Source: Rhodospirillales bacterium (GTDB taxonomy: Bacteria; Pseudomonadota; Alphaproteobacteria; Acetobacterales; Acetobacteraceae). From it: 6,351 nucleotides of DNA. Below are positions 1-5,510 of this stretch, piece by piece. The stretch is from assembly GCA_903644035.1 (NCBI GenBank), contig CAHJXG010000277.1:1-6351 (forward strand). Reading direction: 5' to 3'. The notes under the pieces are model-generated. The model had not been told where the DNA came from. It saw only the letters and a list, made by a program, of their open reading frames with translations, and did no database searches. A program made the translations under genes and the position numbers. Position 1 is the first letter of the stretch. Every line of letters starts with the position of its first letter.

Positions 1-22
1 CAGACGTGTGCTCTTCCGATCT
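1..22. other. Illumina TruSeq adapter remnant (sequencing artefact)
   Basis: The minus strand here begins AGATCGGAAGAGC and continues through ACACGTCTG. This is the standard Illumina TruSeq read-2 adapter, matched over all 22 bases. It sits exactly at the window edge and runs directly out of a coding sequence, as expected from untrimmed adapter read-through incorporated at a contig end. These bases should not be treated as genomic, and any reading frame entering them is chimeric. Matching 22 of 22 bases by chance is negligible. Confidence 0.97.
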
Positions 23-84
23 GCCCGGGTCGAGCGCGCGGGCGGGAAGGGCGCGACCACGACGCCGGCGGCGGCGCTGCTCAT
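23..84 (-). CDS. Partial ABC transporter permease, DppC-like (5' end only)
   Basis: An ATG at 84-82 opens a frame that stays open for 20 codons until the adapter interrupts it. The visible N-terminus is rich in Ala, Val and Pro (MSSAAAGVVVAPFPPARS...), like the short cytoplasmic leader before the first membrane helix of DppC/OppC-type permeases. The start codon shares the four bases ATGA with the stop of the upstream DppB-type gene (81-84), the classic translational coupling of paired permease subunits. No transporter motif is visible in this short stretch, so the identity rests on position and overlap: in dipeptide/oligopeptide/nickel operons the B permease is almost always followed by the C permease. 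The rest of the gene is lost to the contig end. Confidence 0.6.
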
Positions 85-1031
85 GACAGGCGGATCCGGG
101 GATCGGCGGCGACATACAGCAGGTCCGCCACCAGATTGCCGGCAAGGACCAGGATGGCCGAGAAGATCAGCAGGCCCATCACCACGGGATAATCCCGGTA
201 GCCCAGGCTGTCGAGGAACAGCCGGCCCATGCCGGGCCAGGTGAACACCGTCTCCGTCACCAGCGCGCCGCTCAGCAGGATGGGAAGCTGCAGCCCGGCC
301 ACCGTGATCATCGGCAGCAGCGCGTTGCGCAGGCTGTGATGCACCAGCACCTGCAGGCGGCGCAGGCCCTTGGCGCGGGCGGTGCGGACGTAGTCCTGGT
401 TGACCACCTCCAGCATCGAGGCGCGCATGTAGCGGCTCCAGGTCGCGACGGTCACGAGGGCCAGGACGATGCACGGCGCGATCAGGTGGTGGGCGTAGTC
501 GAGCAGCGAGCCGTTGCCGGCCGTCGCGATGTTGCCGGCCGGCAGCCAGGCGAGGCGGACGGAGAACACGTAGATCATCACCAGGCCGAACCAGAAGGTC
601 GGGATCGACAGCGCGATCATCGCGCCGATGGTCGCCGCGTAGTCCGCCAGCGAGTAGCGCCGGATCGCGCCCAGCACGCCGACCCAGGTGCCGAGGATCA
701 CCGCGAGCAGGGTGGAGCTGATCATCAGCTCCAGCGTCGCCCCCAGGTGCGAGCCGATCACCCACAGCACCGGCTGGCTGTCGCGATACGACCGGCCCCA
801 GTCGCCGACGAGCAGGCGGCGCAGCCATTGCACGTACTGCACCGGCAAGGGCTGGTCCAACCCCATCTGATGCGCGATCCGCTGCATCGCCTCCTGCGAC
901 ATGCCCGGCGTCAGCGCGAACTGCGCCAGCGGGCCGCCCGGCGCCAGATGCAGCAGGGCGAAGCCGATCATCGAGACGAGCAGGAGCAGCAGCAGGCTTT
1001 GCCCGAGCCGGTGCAGGACGAAGCGGGTCAT
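81..1031 (-). CDS. ABC transporter permease, DppB/OppB (peptide/nickel) family
   Basis: This is a 316-residue inner-membrane permease, the usual length for DppB-type subunits. It would pair with the DppC-type partner that overlaps its stop and use separate ATPases and a periplasmic binding protein, none of which is in the window. The N-terminus (MTRFVLHRLGQSLLLLLL) is the family pattern: a short basic stretch, then a first helix (about 9-30) ending in HLAPGGP. Further hydrophobic segments lie near 99-121, 133-160, 183-198, 237-258 and 281-303. The cytoplasmic EAA loop that contacts the ATPase is at about 213-236 (DYVRTARAKGL), followed by RNALLPMITV and ETVFTWPGMGRL, and the protein ends with DPRIRLS; all are typical of the family. 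It lies 21 bp downstream of the FAD oxidoreductase gene, so co-transcription is likely. No good Shine-Dalgarno precedes the ATG. The family covers dipeptides, oligopeptides, nickel, glutathione and opines, and sequence alone does not reveal the substrate. Confidence 0.93.
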   Translation of the reverse strand: MTRFVLHRLGQSLLLLLLVSMIGFALLHLAPGGPLAQFALTPGMSQEAMQRIAHQMGLDQPLPVQYVQWLRRLLVGDWGRSYRDSQPVLWVIGSHLGATLELMISSTLLAVILGTWVGVLGAIRRYSLADYAATIGAMIALSIPTFWFGLVMIYVFSVRLAWLPAGNIATAGNGSLLDYAHHLIAPCIVLALVTVATWSRYMRASMLEVVNQDYVRTARAKGLRRLQVLVHHSLRNALLPMITVAGLQLPILLSGALVTETVFTWPGMGRLFLDSLGYRDYPVVMGLLIFSAILVLAGNLVADLLYVAADPRIRLS

Positions 1032-1052
1032 GTTGGATCAGCCATGCCCAAG

Positions 1053-2219
1053 CTACCCATGAAGCGTCATCGGCTCGCTCGGCGCGTTCCAGCGGTCGAA
1101 GCGCGCCAGGGCGAACGGCTCCAGCGGCAGGTCCACGGGCAGGTCCTGCGCCATGGCGGCGGCGATCTGGCCGGTGACGGGGCCAAGGCAGAAGCCGTGG
1201 CCGGAGAACCCCATGGCGATGACCAGGCCGGCCGGGTCGGAAACCGATTGCAGCACCGGCAGCGCGTCGGGCGTCTGGTCGATCAGCCCGGCCCAGATCT
1301 CGTCGATGGGCGTGTCCAGCATCGCCGGGACCACGCCGCCGAACAGGCGGATGGCGTCGGCGACCCCGCGCGCCGGCGGGCGCACCCGCGGGCGGGGGCC
1401 GTCCTTCATAGCAGCGTCCTCGATCTCGCCGCTCCATTCGGTGCTGCCGCCGGTGAAGCGGAACCGGCCCGTCACCTCCTGCCGCCCGGCGCAGTCGGCG
1501 TTGGCGACGCCGATCACCTGGTCGAGCATCGGCGCCGTCGGGACGGTGCGCACGGCCGTCACCAGGCGCACCTGCATCGGCACGGACAGGCCGAGCGGCT
1601 GCAGCAGCCGGTTGCCGAGCACGCCGGCCGCCAGGATCACGCGCCCGGCCGGGATGTGCCCGGCGCCGGTCGTCACCCCCGTGACCCGGCCATCCGCCGT
1701 GTCGATCGACAGCACGTCCTCGCCGAACCGGGTCTCGGCGCCGGCACGGACGGCGGCGTCCACGAAGGCCTGCACCGTCGCCTGCGGGTCGGCGTGGCCG
1801 TCCGTCGGGCAGTGGGAGCCGCCGAGCACCGCGGGCGACACCGCCGGGGCAAGCTCGGCCACCTGCTTCGCATCGAGCAGCGACAGGTCCAGCTTGGCCG
1901 CGCGCTGCTCCTCCACCATGGCGGCGAGGCTCGCCAGCTCCTCCGGCGTGCGCGCGAGGCGGAGGTTGCCGCGCCTGGTGTAGTGGGTGGGCGCATCGAG
2001 GCGCTCGGCCAGGGTCTGCCACAGCGACACGGCCCGCCGCGCCAGCGGCAGCTCGGCCGGATGGCGCCCGGATTGCCGCACGCCGGCCAGCGTCCACCCG
2101 GAGGCCATGGCCGCGGGGCCGTAGCGGTCGATCAGGATGACCTTGAGGCCGCCCGTTGCGAGTTCGTAGGCAGAGGCCGCGCCGCTGATCCCCGCGCCGA
2201 TCACCACAACGTCTGCCAT
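1053..2219 (-). CDS. FAD-dependent oxidoreductase, DadA/D-amino-acid oxidase (DAO) family
   Basis: This 388-residue cytoplasmic flavoprotein belongs to the DAO superfamily, which oxidises the C-N bond of amino acids and N-alkyl amino acids (D-amino acid dehydrogenase, glycine/sarcosine oxidase, opine oxidase subunits). The N-terminal Rossmann dinucleotide motif is GAGISG at residues 8-13, with Asp31 closing the second strand (KVILID), where FAD ribose binds. The C-terminal FAD-closing region is clear: TPDALPVL (316-323) and GFSGHGFCLGPVTG (337-350). The start at 2219 was chosen because GGGAAGG sits 5 bp upstream and the Rossmann strand begins at residue 3. A longer in-frame ATG at 2327 would add 36 uncharacteristic residues and overlap the preceding dehydrogenase gene. 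It lies 64 bp after that gene and 21 bp before the permease gene. The neighbourhood suggests oxidation of the imported compound; the exact substrate is unknown. Confidence 0.92.
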   Translation of the reverse strand: MADVVVIGAGISGAASAYELATGGLKVILIDRYGPAAMASGWTLAGVRQSGRHPAELPLARRAVSLWQTLAERLDAPTHYTRRGNLRLARTPEELASLAAMVEEQRAAKLDLSLLDAKQVAELAPAVSPAVLGGSHCPTDGHADPQATVQAFVDAAVRAGAETRFGEDVLSIDTADGRVTGVTTGAGHIPAGRVILAAGVLGNRLLQPLGLSVPMQVRLVTAVRTVPTAPMLDQVIGVANADCAGRQEVTGRFRFTGGSTEWSGEIEDAAMKDGPRPRVRPPARGVADAIRLFGGVVPAMLDTPIDEIWAGLIDQTPDALPVLQSVSDPAGLVIAMGFSGHGFCLGPVTGQIAAAMAQDLPVDLPLEPFALARFDRWNAPSEPMTLHG

Positions 2220-2224
2220 CAGCA

Positions 2225-2231
2225 CCTTCCC
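2225..2231 (-). promoter_or_regulatory. Ribosome binding site of the FAD oxidoreductase
   Basis: GGGAAGG on the minus strand lies 5 bp before the ATG at 2219. It is the feature that selects this start over the longer in-frame ATG at 2327. Confidence 0.75.
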
Positions 2232-2245
2232 GAACGTGATGAGAG

Positions 2246-2274
2246 ACTCTATCCAAAAATCGTGCCGGTGTCGC
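2246..2274 (-). promoter_or_regulatory. Possible sigma-70-type promoter of the oxidase-transporter genes
   Basis: On the minus strand GCGACA (2274-2269, 4 of 6 matches to TTGACA) is separated by 17 bp from TAGAGT (2251-2246, 4 of 6 matches to TATAAT). The spacer holds the run ATTTTT, an unusually AT-rich patch in this GC-rich DNA. The elements lie within the 64-bp gap between the dehydrogenase and the FAD oxidoreductase. This could give the oxidase and permease genes their own transcript, but matches of this quality also arise by chance. Confidence 0.3.
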
Positions 2275-2283
2275 GCAGGTGTC

Positions 2284-2979
2284 TCAGAACGAACTTTCCA
2301 GACGGCAGTTGACCAGCAATTCGGCAACGTTGGCCGTCCCGGGCAGCAGCAGGGCCATCGCGATGAGGGCGGCGACGTCGGCGGGCTTGGTCATGCCCTC
2401 CCTCGGGAACGCGGTGACGTCGGCCGTCATGTCGGTCGCGACGAAGCCCGGACAGATCGCGGTGGCGCGCACGCCGTCGTCCCAGGCCTCCCGGCGCACG
2501 GCATGGGTGAGCGCCACCAGGGCGAACTTGCTCATGGCATAGCCGATGTTGGCGTTGGCCACGCGCTTGCCCGACAGCGAGGAGACGTTGACGACCCGGC
2601 CGTCGCCGCCCTCCCGCAGCGCCGGCAGGAGCAGCCGGATCAGCCGCAGCGGCGCCTTGACGTTGATCAGCCACATCGCGTCGAGCGCGTCCTCCCCTGC
2701 ATCCGCCAGGGTCGCGCCGGGCAGCGAGACGCCGGCGGCGTTGACTAGGCCGTGCAGCGCCCCGAACCGGGCGAGGGTCGCGTCCCGCCAGCCCTGGGCG
2801 CTCTCCAGGCTCTCGGCGTCGTAGCGATGCACGAGCAGCCGGTCGGACGGCGCGAGGCTGGACGCGCGGACTCCGGCGGACACGCGGAAGCCGTCGGCGA
2901 GCAGCCGCTCCACCACGGCCCGCCCGATGCCGCGGGCGGCGCCGGACACCATGACCACGCGGTCGCCAGGGTCAAGCAT
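2284..2979 (-). CDS. Short-chain dehydrogenase/reductase (classical SDR)
   Basis: This is a 231-residue NAD(P)-dependent oxidoreductase of the classical SDR family, near the usual 230-260 residues. Numbering from the ATG at 2979, the cofactor glycine motif is SGAARGIG at about 12-19, with Ser in place of the usual first Thr. NAAG is at 80-83, the structural Asn in INV at 106, and the catalytic Ser at about 133-134 in NVSS. The catalytic YxxxK pair is Tyr147/Lys151 (YAMSK), followed by PGFVATDM at 177-184. All catalytic residues are present, so it should be active; the substrate cannot be inferred. The Arg in GAARGIG and Arg39 after the second strand are compatible with NADPH, but this is weak evidence. 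A GTG at 2982 gives one more residue and is an equally possible start. No strong Shine-Dalgarno precedes either. The ATG overlaps the stop of a tiny upstream frame (TGATG), which may couple translation. The next gene, the FAD oxidase, is 64 bp downstream. Confidence 0.93.
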   Translation of the reverse strand: MLDPGDRVVMVSGAARGIGRAVVERLLADGFRVSAGVRASSLAPSDRLLVHRYDAESLESAQGWRDATLARFGALHGLVNAAGVSLPGATLADAGEDALDAMWLINVKAPLRLIRLLLPALREGGDGRVVNVSSLSGKRVANANIGYAMSKFALVALTHAVRREAWDDGVRATAICPGFVATDMTADVTAFPREGMTKPADVAALIAMALLLPGTANVAELLVNCRLESSF

Positions 2980-3023
2980 CACGCTGGCCCGGCGCCGGTA
3001 TGGGCCATCAAGGGCAGGGCCAT
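2979..3023 (-). other. Possible 14-codon upstream ORF coupled to the SDR gene
   Basis: An ATG at 3023 preceded by GAGGTGCTGAGC (a plausible Shine-Dalgarno) opens a 14-codon frame, MALPLMAHTGAGPA. Its TGA overlaps the ATG of the dehydrogenase as TGATG. The Shine-Dalgarno overlaps the stop codon of the preceding small gene. The dehydrogenase lacks a good ribosome site of its own, so this frame could deliver ribosomes to it by reinitiation. A frame this short may be coincidence, and the peptide resembles no regulatory leader I recognise. Confidence 0.2.
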
Positions 3024-3033
3024 GCTCAGCACC

Positions 3034-3210
3034 TCATGCGAGATCCGAGGGCATCCCGTCGTCCTCCGCGTCCAGCGCGTCCTCATAGCCCTCCAACCAC
3101 TTGGCATGGTCTTCCGTGCCCTTTGGATATGGGTTCGAGATAGCCTCCCCCTGGCTGGCCGCCGCGCGCCTGCCTTCGGCCATGGGGTCCGCCCGGTCCG
3201 GTCCGCTCAT
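3034..3210 (-). CDS. Small Rmf/CrpP-like protein (58 aa)
   Basis: This is a 58-residue soluble, acidic protein. Its core, AEGRRAAASQGEAISNPYPK followed by GTEDHAKWLEGYEDA (residues 11-45), has the layout of the Rmf/CrpP fold: a helix with small residues and Gly, an N-P-Y-P turn, then W-x-x-G-[YFW]-x-x-A. Rmf (ribosome modulation factor) dimerises 70S ribosomes in stationary phase in gammaproteobacteria. CrpP was reported as a fluoroquinolone-modifying protein, a claim that has been disputed. Many alphaproteobacteria carry small relatives of unknown role, so only family resemblance is claimed. The start at 3210 was chosen because GGGAG lies 6 bp upstream; a longer frame from 3348 would add 46 residues of arginine-rich, uncharacteristic sequence and overlap the quinone reductase. 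It lies 88 bp downstream of that gene and on the same strand. The family call comes from motif layout recognised by eye. Confidence 0.7.
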   Translation of the reverse strand: MSGPDRADPMAEGRRAAASQGEAISNPYPKGTEDHAKWLEGYEDALDAEDDGMPSDLA

Positions 3211-3216
3211 CGCTCG

Positions 3217-3221
3217 CTCCC
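3217..3221 (-). promoter_or_regulatory. Ribosome binding site of the Rmf/CrpP-like gene
   Basis: GGGAG on the minus strand lies 6 bp before the ATG at 3210. It supports the 58-residue product rather than the longer open frame from 3348. Confidence 0.65.
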
Positions 3222-3298
3222 GTTGCTGCCTGCGCCCTGGCTGGGCATGGTCCTGACTGTAGGCCTGCTCTGCGCCGTGTGGTCGGCGGCCTTGAGCG

Positions 3299-4273
3299 TC
3301 AAGGGACCAGCACGGTGCTGCCCGTCGTCTTGCGCGCCTCCAGCGCACGGTGCGCCTCGGCGGCGTCCTTCAGCGCGAAGGTCTGGTTGACCTTGACCTG
3401 CACGGCGCCCGCCATCACCACCTGCATCAGGTCCTGCGCCGACCGGTCGAGGTCGGCTTTCGAGGCCGTGTAGGTGGCCAGCGTGGGCCGGGTCAGGAAC
3501 AGGCTGCCCTTGGCGGCGAGCATGGCAAGCTCGAACGGCGGCACCGGGCCCGACGAGTTGCCGAAGCTGACCATCAGGCCGAGCGGCGCCAGGCAATCGA
3601 GGCTGGCGGTGAACGTGTCACGGCCGACGCTGTCATAGACGACCGGCACCATCGCCCCGCCCGTGAGGCTTTTGACGTCCGATGCCAGCTTCTCGTAGCC
3701 GACGATCACATGCGTCGCGCCGTGCTCCTTCGCGATGCGCGCCTTCTCGTCCGTCGAGACGACGCCGATGACCGTGGCGCCGAGATGCCTCGCCCACTGG
3801 CACATGATCAGCCCGACCCCGCCCGCCGCGGCGTGGATCAGCACGGTGTCGCCGCTCTTGACCGCGTAGGTTCGGCGCAGGAGGTACTGCGCCGTCATGC
3901 CCTGCAGCATCATCGCCGCCGCTGTCTGGTCGCTGATCCCCTCGGGCACGCGGACCACCCGGTCGGCGGAGATGACGCGGTCCGTGGAGTAGGCCCCGAT
4001 CGGGCCGGTGGCGTAGGCGACGCGGTCGCCCACCGCAAGGCTGGTCACGTCCGAGCCGACCGCCTGCACGACGCCGGCCGCCTCCATGCCCAGGGTCGCC
4101 GGCAGCGACGGCGCCTTGTAGAGGCCGTTCCTGAAATAGACGTCGATGTAGTTCAGGCCGATGGCGGTGTGGTGGACCAGCACCTCGGCAGGACCCGGCT
4201 CAGGCGTCGGCACATCGTCCCACTGCATTGCGTCCGGCCCGCCATAGGCGTGAATGCGGATTGCGTGCGACAT
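3299..4273 (-). CDS. NADPH:quinone oxidoreductase (zinc-free MDR family)
   Basis: This is a 324-residue cytoplasmic enzyme of the medium-chain dehydrogenase/reductase superfamily, quinone oxidoreductase (QOR, zeta-crystallin-like) branch, matching the usual length of about 325. These enzymes use NADPH to reduce quinones or related alpha,beta-unsaturated carbonyls. The N-terminal GroES-like domain carries the QOR signature IGLNYIDVYFRNGLY (38-52) and LGMEAAGVVQAVG (61-73). The Rossmann domain holds HAAAGGVG (147-154), the NADPH-binding loop typical of this branch. The C-terminal EAHRALEARKTTGSTVLVP is also characteristic. The cysteine/histidine zinc ligands of alcohol dehydrogenases are absent, as expected. 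The start at 4273 is set by a strong GGGAGGAG 7 bp upstream; a longer in-frame ATG at 4474 would add 67 residues antisense-like in character and overlap the alkyltransferase gene. It begins 37 bp after that gene, so the two are probably co-transcribed. The physiological substrate is unknown. Confidence 0.95.
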   Translation of the reverse strand: MSHAIRIHAYGGPDAMQWDDVPTPEPGPAEVLVHHTAIGLNYIDVYFRNGLYKAPSLPATLGMEAAGVVQAVGSDVTSLAVGDRVAYATGPIGAYSTDRVISADRVVRVPEGISDQTAAAMMLQGMTAQYLLRRTYAVKSGDTVLIHAAAGGVGLIMCQWARHLGATVIGVVSTDEKARIAKEHGATHVIVGYEKLASDVKSLTGGAMVPVVYDSVGRDTFTASLDCLAPLGLMVSFGNSSGPVPPFELAMLAAKGSLFLTRPTLATYTASKADLDRSAQDLMQVVMAGAVQVKVNQTFALKDAAEAHRALEARKTTGSTVLVP

Positions 4274-4280
4274 CGTTCGT

Positions 4281-4288
4281 CTCCTCCC
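4281..4288 (-). promoter_or_regulatory. Ribosome binding site of the quinone oxidoreductase
   Basis: GGGAGGAG on the minus strand lies 7 bp before the ATG at 4273. It is the strongest Shine-Dalgarno in the window and fixes this start. Confidence 0.85.
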
Positions 4289-4310
4289 TGCGCCGTGACC
4301 GGACGGCATC

Positions 4311-4784
4311 TCATGCGGGTCGGGCTTCGAGTTGGAGCAGATAGCGCTTCGTGTCCAGACCCTGCCCCTCGGCGTAGCCGCCCAGCCCGCGGGCGGCGAC
4401 CGCGCGGTGACAGGGAATGACGATGGGAATCGGGTTGCCCCGGCTGGCCTGGGCCACGGACCGGGGGCTTCCACCGGCCTTGTTCGCGATGGCCGCGTAT
4501 GTCCAGGTCTGGCCGCGCGGGATCAGCAGGAGGGTTGCCCAGACCCTCTGCTGGTAGGCGGACCCGGCTGGCCGGGTCGGCAGGTCGAACGCCAGCCTCT
4601 CGCCATCGAGATACTCATGCATCTGCTCGCGCGCCTGCACGAGAAGCGCGGTCTCCTCCTGATCGCGTCCCCATCCCCAATCGACGGCGACGATGGCGCC
4701 GTCATCCTCTGAGAAGGTCAGGGCGCCAAACGGGGCATGGATGGACAGCTGCGGCAATCGGGGCCTCGTCAGTGGGGTCGCCAT
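4311..4784 (-). CDS. ogt: Methylated-DNA--protein-cysteine S-methyltransferase (Ogt/MGMT)
   Basis: This 157-residue suicide repair protein removes alkyl groups from O6-alkylguanine (and O4-alkylthymine) in DNA by transferring them to its own cysteine. The active-site motif is IPCHR at 123-127, with Cys125 as acceptor. The preceding SRGNPIPIV supplies the conserved Asn hinge (Asn117). PRSVAQA carries the equivalent of the arginine finger (Arg108), and TWTYAAIA holds the DNA-flipping helix with a conserved Tyr96. GGYAEGQGLDTKRYLLQLE (135-153) is the typical end, as in GGYAGG...K..LL..E. The residue after PCHR is Ala where Val, Ile or Leu is usual. The N-terminal domain is short, as in Ogt proteins, and there is no Ada-type zinc domain. 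The ATG at 4784 is the only possible ATG because an in-frame stop lies at 4805-4803; no strong Shine-Dalgarno precedes it. It leads the minus-strand block, divergent from rsmG. The gene symbol reflects family and could equally be given as mgmt-type. Confidence 0.94.
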   Translation of the reverse strand: MATPLTRPRLPQLSIHAPFGALTFSEDDGAIVAVDWGWGRDQEETALLVQAREQMHEYLDGERLAFDLPTRPAGSAYQQRVWATLLLIPRGQTWTYAAIANKAGGSPRSVAQASRGNPIPIVIPCHRAVAARGLGGYAEGQGLDTKRYLLQLEARPA

Positions 4785-4913
4785 CGCCGGCGATGCGCGC
4801 CGTCAGGCACCGGGCCAGGTAGCCGCTCCGCCTCCGCCATGCTAGGCCATGGCTGACGCTTTGTCCTGTGCCGAGCACCAGGGGATGAAAGACTGACGTC
4901 CTTGTACGGCAAG
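4785..4913. promoter_or_regulatory. Divergent intergenic spacer between ogt and rsmG
   Basis: This 129-bp spacer separates two divergently transcribed blocks and so should hold promoters for both. I see no convincing -35/-10 pair on either strand; the best on the plus strand is TTGTCC (4861-4866) with a poor GATGAA 17 bp later. An imperfect operator-like inverted repeat, GCCATG-6 bp-CATGGC, lies at 4836-4853. No convincing coding sequence or remnant of mnmG was seen in it. Confidence 0.4.
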
Positions 4914-5510
4914 ATGCCTGGCGCGTTCGTAGACCTGGTTCCACGTGAAACAGTGGAGCCGCTTGAGCAGTTCGCCGCCCTGCTGCAGAAATGGACGCGG
5001 TCGATCAACCTCGTCTCGCAAGGGGATCGCGACGTCATCTGGTCGCGCCACATCCTGGACAGCCTGCGGTTCCTCCCCTTGATCCCCGCGGGCGTCTCCC
5101 GCGGCCTGGACCTCGGGTCGGGCGCAGGATTTCCAGGACTCGTCGTGGCCCTGGCGTCAGGGGTCCCGTTCGACCTCGTCGAGGCCGACCAGCGCAAAGC
5201 CGCTTTCCTTAGGGAGGCCCAGCGTGTAACCGGAGCTCCGGTCCAAGTGCATTGCACACGCATCGAGGAGCTGTCGCTGCCCCGCGCCCCGCTGATCACA
5301 GCCCGTGCCCTCGCGCCGCTCGCAGTCCTCCTGTCGTATGCCCATCGCCTGCTGGATCGCGGCGGCATGGCCCTGCTTGCAAAGGGGGCGCGGGTCGAGG
5401 ACGAGATCGCAAACGCGGAGAAACACTGGCGCATGAACATCCGGCGGTTCGATCACCCAAGCGACTCCAGCTCAACGATCCTGGCCGTCACCGACCTGAG
5501 CCATGCTTGA
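4914..5510 (+). CDS. rsmG: 16S rRNA (guanine(527)-N7)-methyltransferase RsmG (GidB)
   Basis: This 198-residue SAM-dependent methyltransferase makes m7G527 in the 530 loop of 16S rRNA; its loss in other bacteria gives low-level streptomycin resistance. Its length is close to the 207 residues of E. coli RsmG. The N-terminus has the family pattern: VPRETVEPLEQFAALLQKW (9-27), INLVS (31-35) and RHILDSL (45-51). The SAM-binding motif I is DLGSGAGFPG at 66-75, FDLVEADQRKAAFL (86-99) follows, then TARALAPL (129-136), KG (157-158) and the closing ILAVTDLSHA. The start at ATG 4914 was preferred; a TTG at 4902 would add four residues. Neither has a strong Shine-Dalgarno. The 3' end overlaps parA by 8 bp (ATGCTTGA), indicating coupled translation. 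A parS site lies inside codons 8-13. The usual upstream partner mnmG is missing. Pro10 replaces the Ser of the common VSRET motif. Confidence 0.96.
   Translation: MPGAFVDLVPRETVEPLEQFAALLQKWTRSINLVSQGDRDVIWSRHILDSLRFLPLIPAGVSRGLDLGSGAGFPGLVVALASGVPFDLVEADQRKAAFLREAQRVTGAPVQVHCTRIEELSLPRAPLITARALAPLAVLLSYAHRLLDRGGMALLAKGARVEDEIANAEKHWRMNIRRFDHPSDSSSTILAVTDLSHA
4937..4952. promoter_or_regulatory. parS: parS centromere-like site (ParB binding), inside rsmG
   Basis: GGTTCCACGTGAAACA matches the universal bacterial parS palindrome TGTTTCACGTGAAACA at 14 of 16 positions. The right half is perfect, and the left half differs at its first and fifth bases. It lies about 560 bp upstream of parA and 1.4 kb upstream of parB, where parS sites commonly cluster. 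ParB dimers nucleate here, spread along the DNA with CTP, and are moved by ParA. It is in frame with rsmG and encodes V-P-R-E-T. No second copy of the CACGTG-centred motif was seen elsewhere in the window. The left-half mismatches may lower affinity. Confidence 0.85.

Noticed and set aside
8..244. 78-codon plus-strand frame
   Set aside because: It starts inside the sequencing adapter and runs antisense to the permease gene; it has no family features.
336..2312. 658-codon open frame on the plus strand, antisense to the permease and FAD oxidoreductase
   Set aside because: Its product is low-complexity, dominated by Arg, His, Gln, Gly and Asp, with no recognisable domain. It mirrors two well-supported genes and is a GC-bias shadow.
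2220..2327. Longer start for the FAD oxidoreductase at 2327
   Set aside because: It adds 36 residues before the Rossmann strand, overlaps the dehydrogenase gene, and lacks the good Shine-Dalgarno seen before 2219.
3262..3302. Possible hairpin or TTGACG promoter element after the quinone oxidoreductase stop
   Set aside because: The GCCG/CGGC stem is short with no following T-run, so it is not an intrinsic terminator. TTGACG at 3302-3297 has no -10-like hexamer at a suitable distance.
4274..4474. Longer start for the quinone oxidoreductase at 4474
   Set aside because: The extra 67 residues lie over the Ogt coding sequence and do not look like any MDR N-terminus; GGGAGGAG clearly selects 4273.
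4769..5440. 223-codon minus-strand frame across rsmG and the spacer
   Set aside because: It is antisense to rsmG, is rich in Arg and Ser, and has no domain signal; the plus-strand rsmG motifs are unambiguous.
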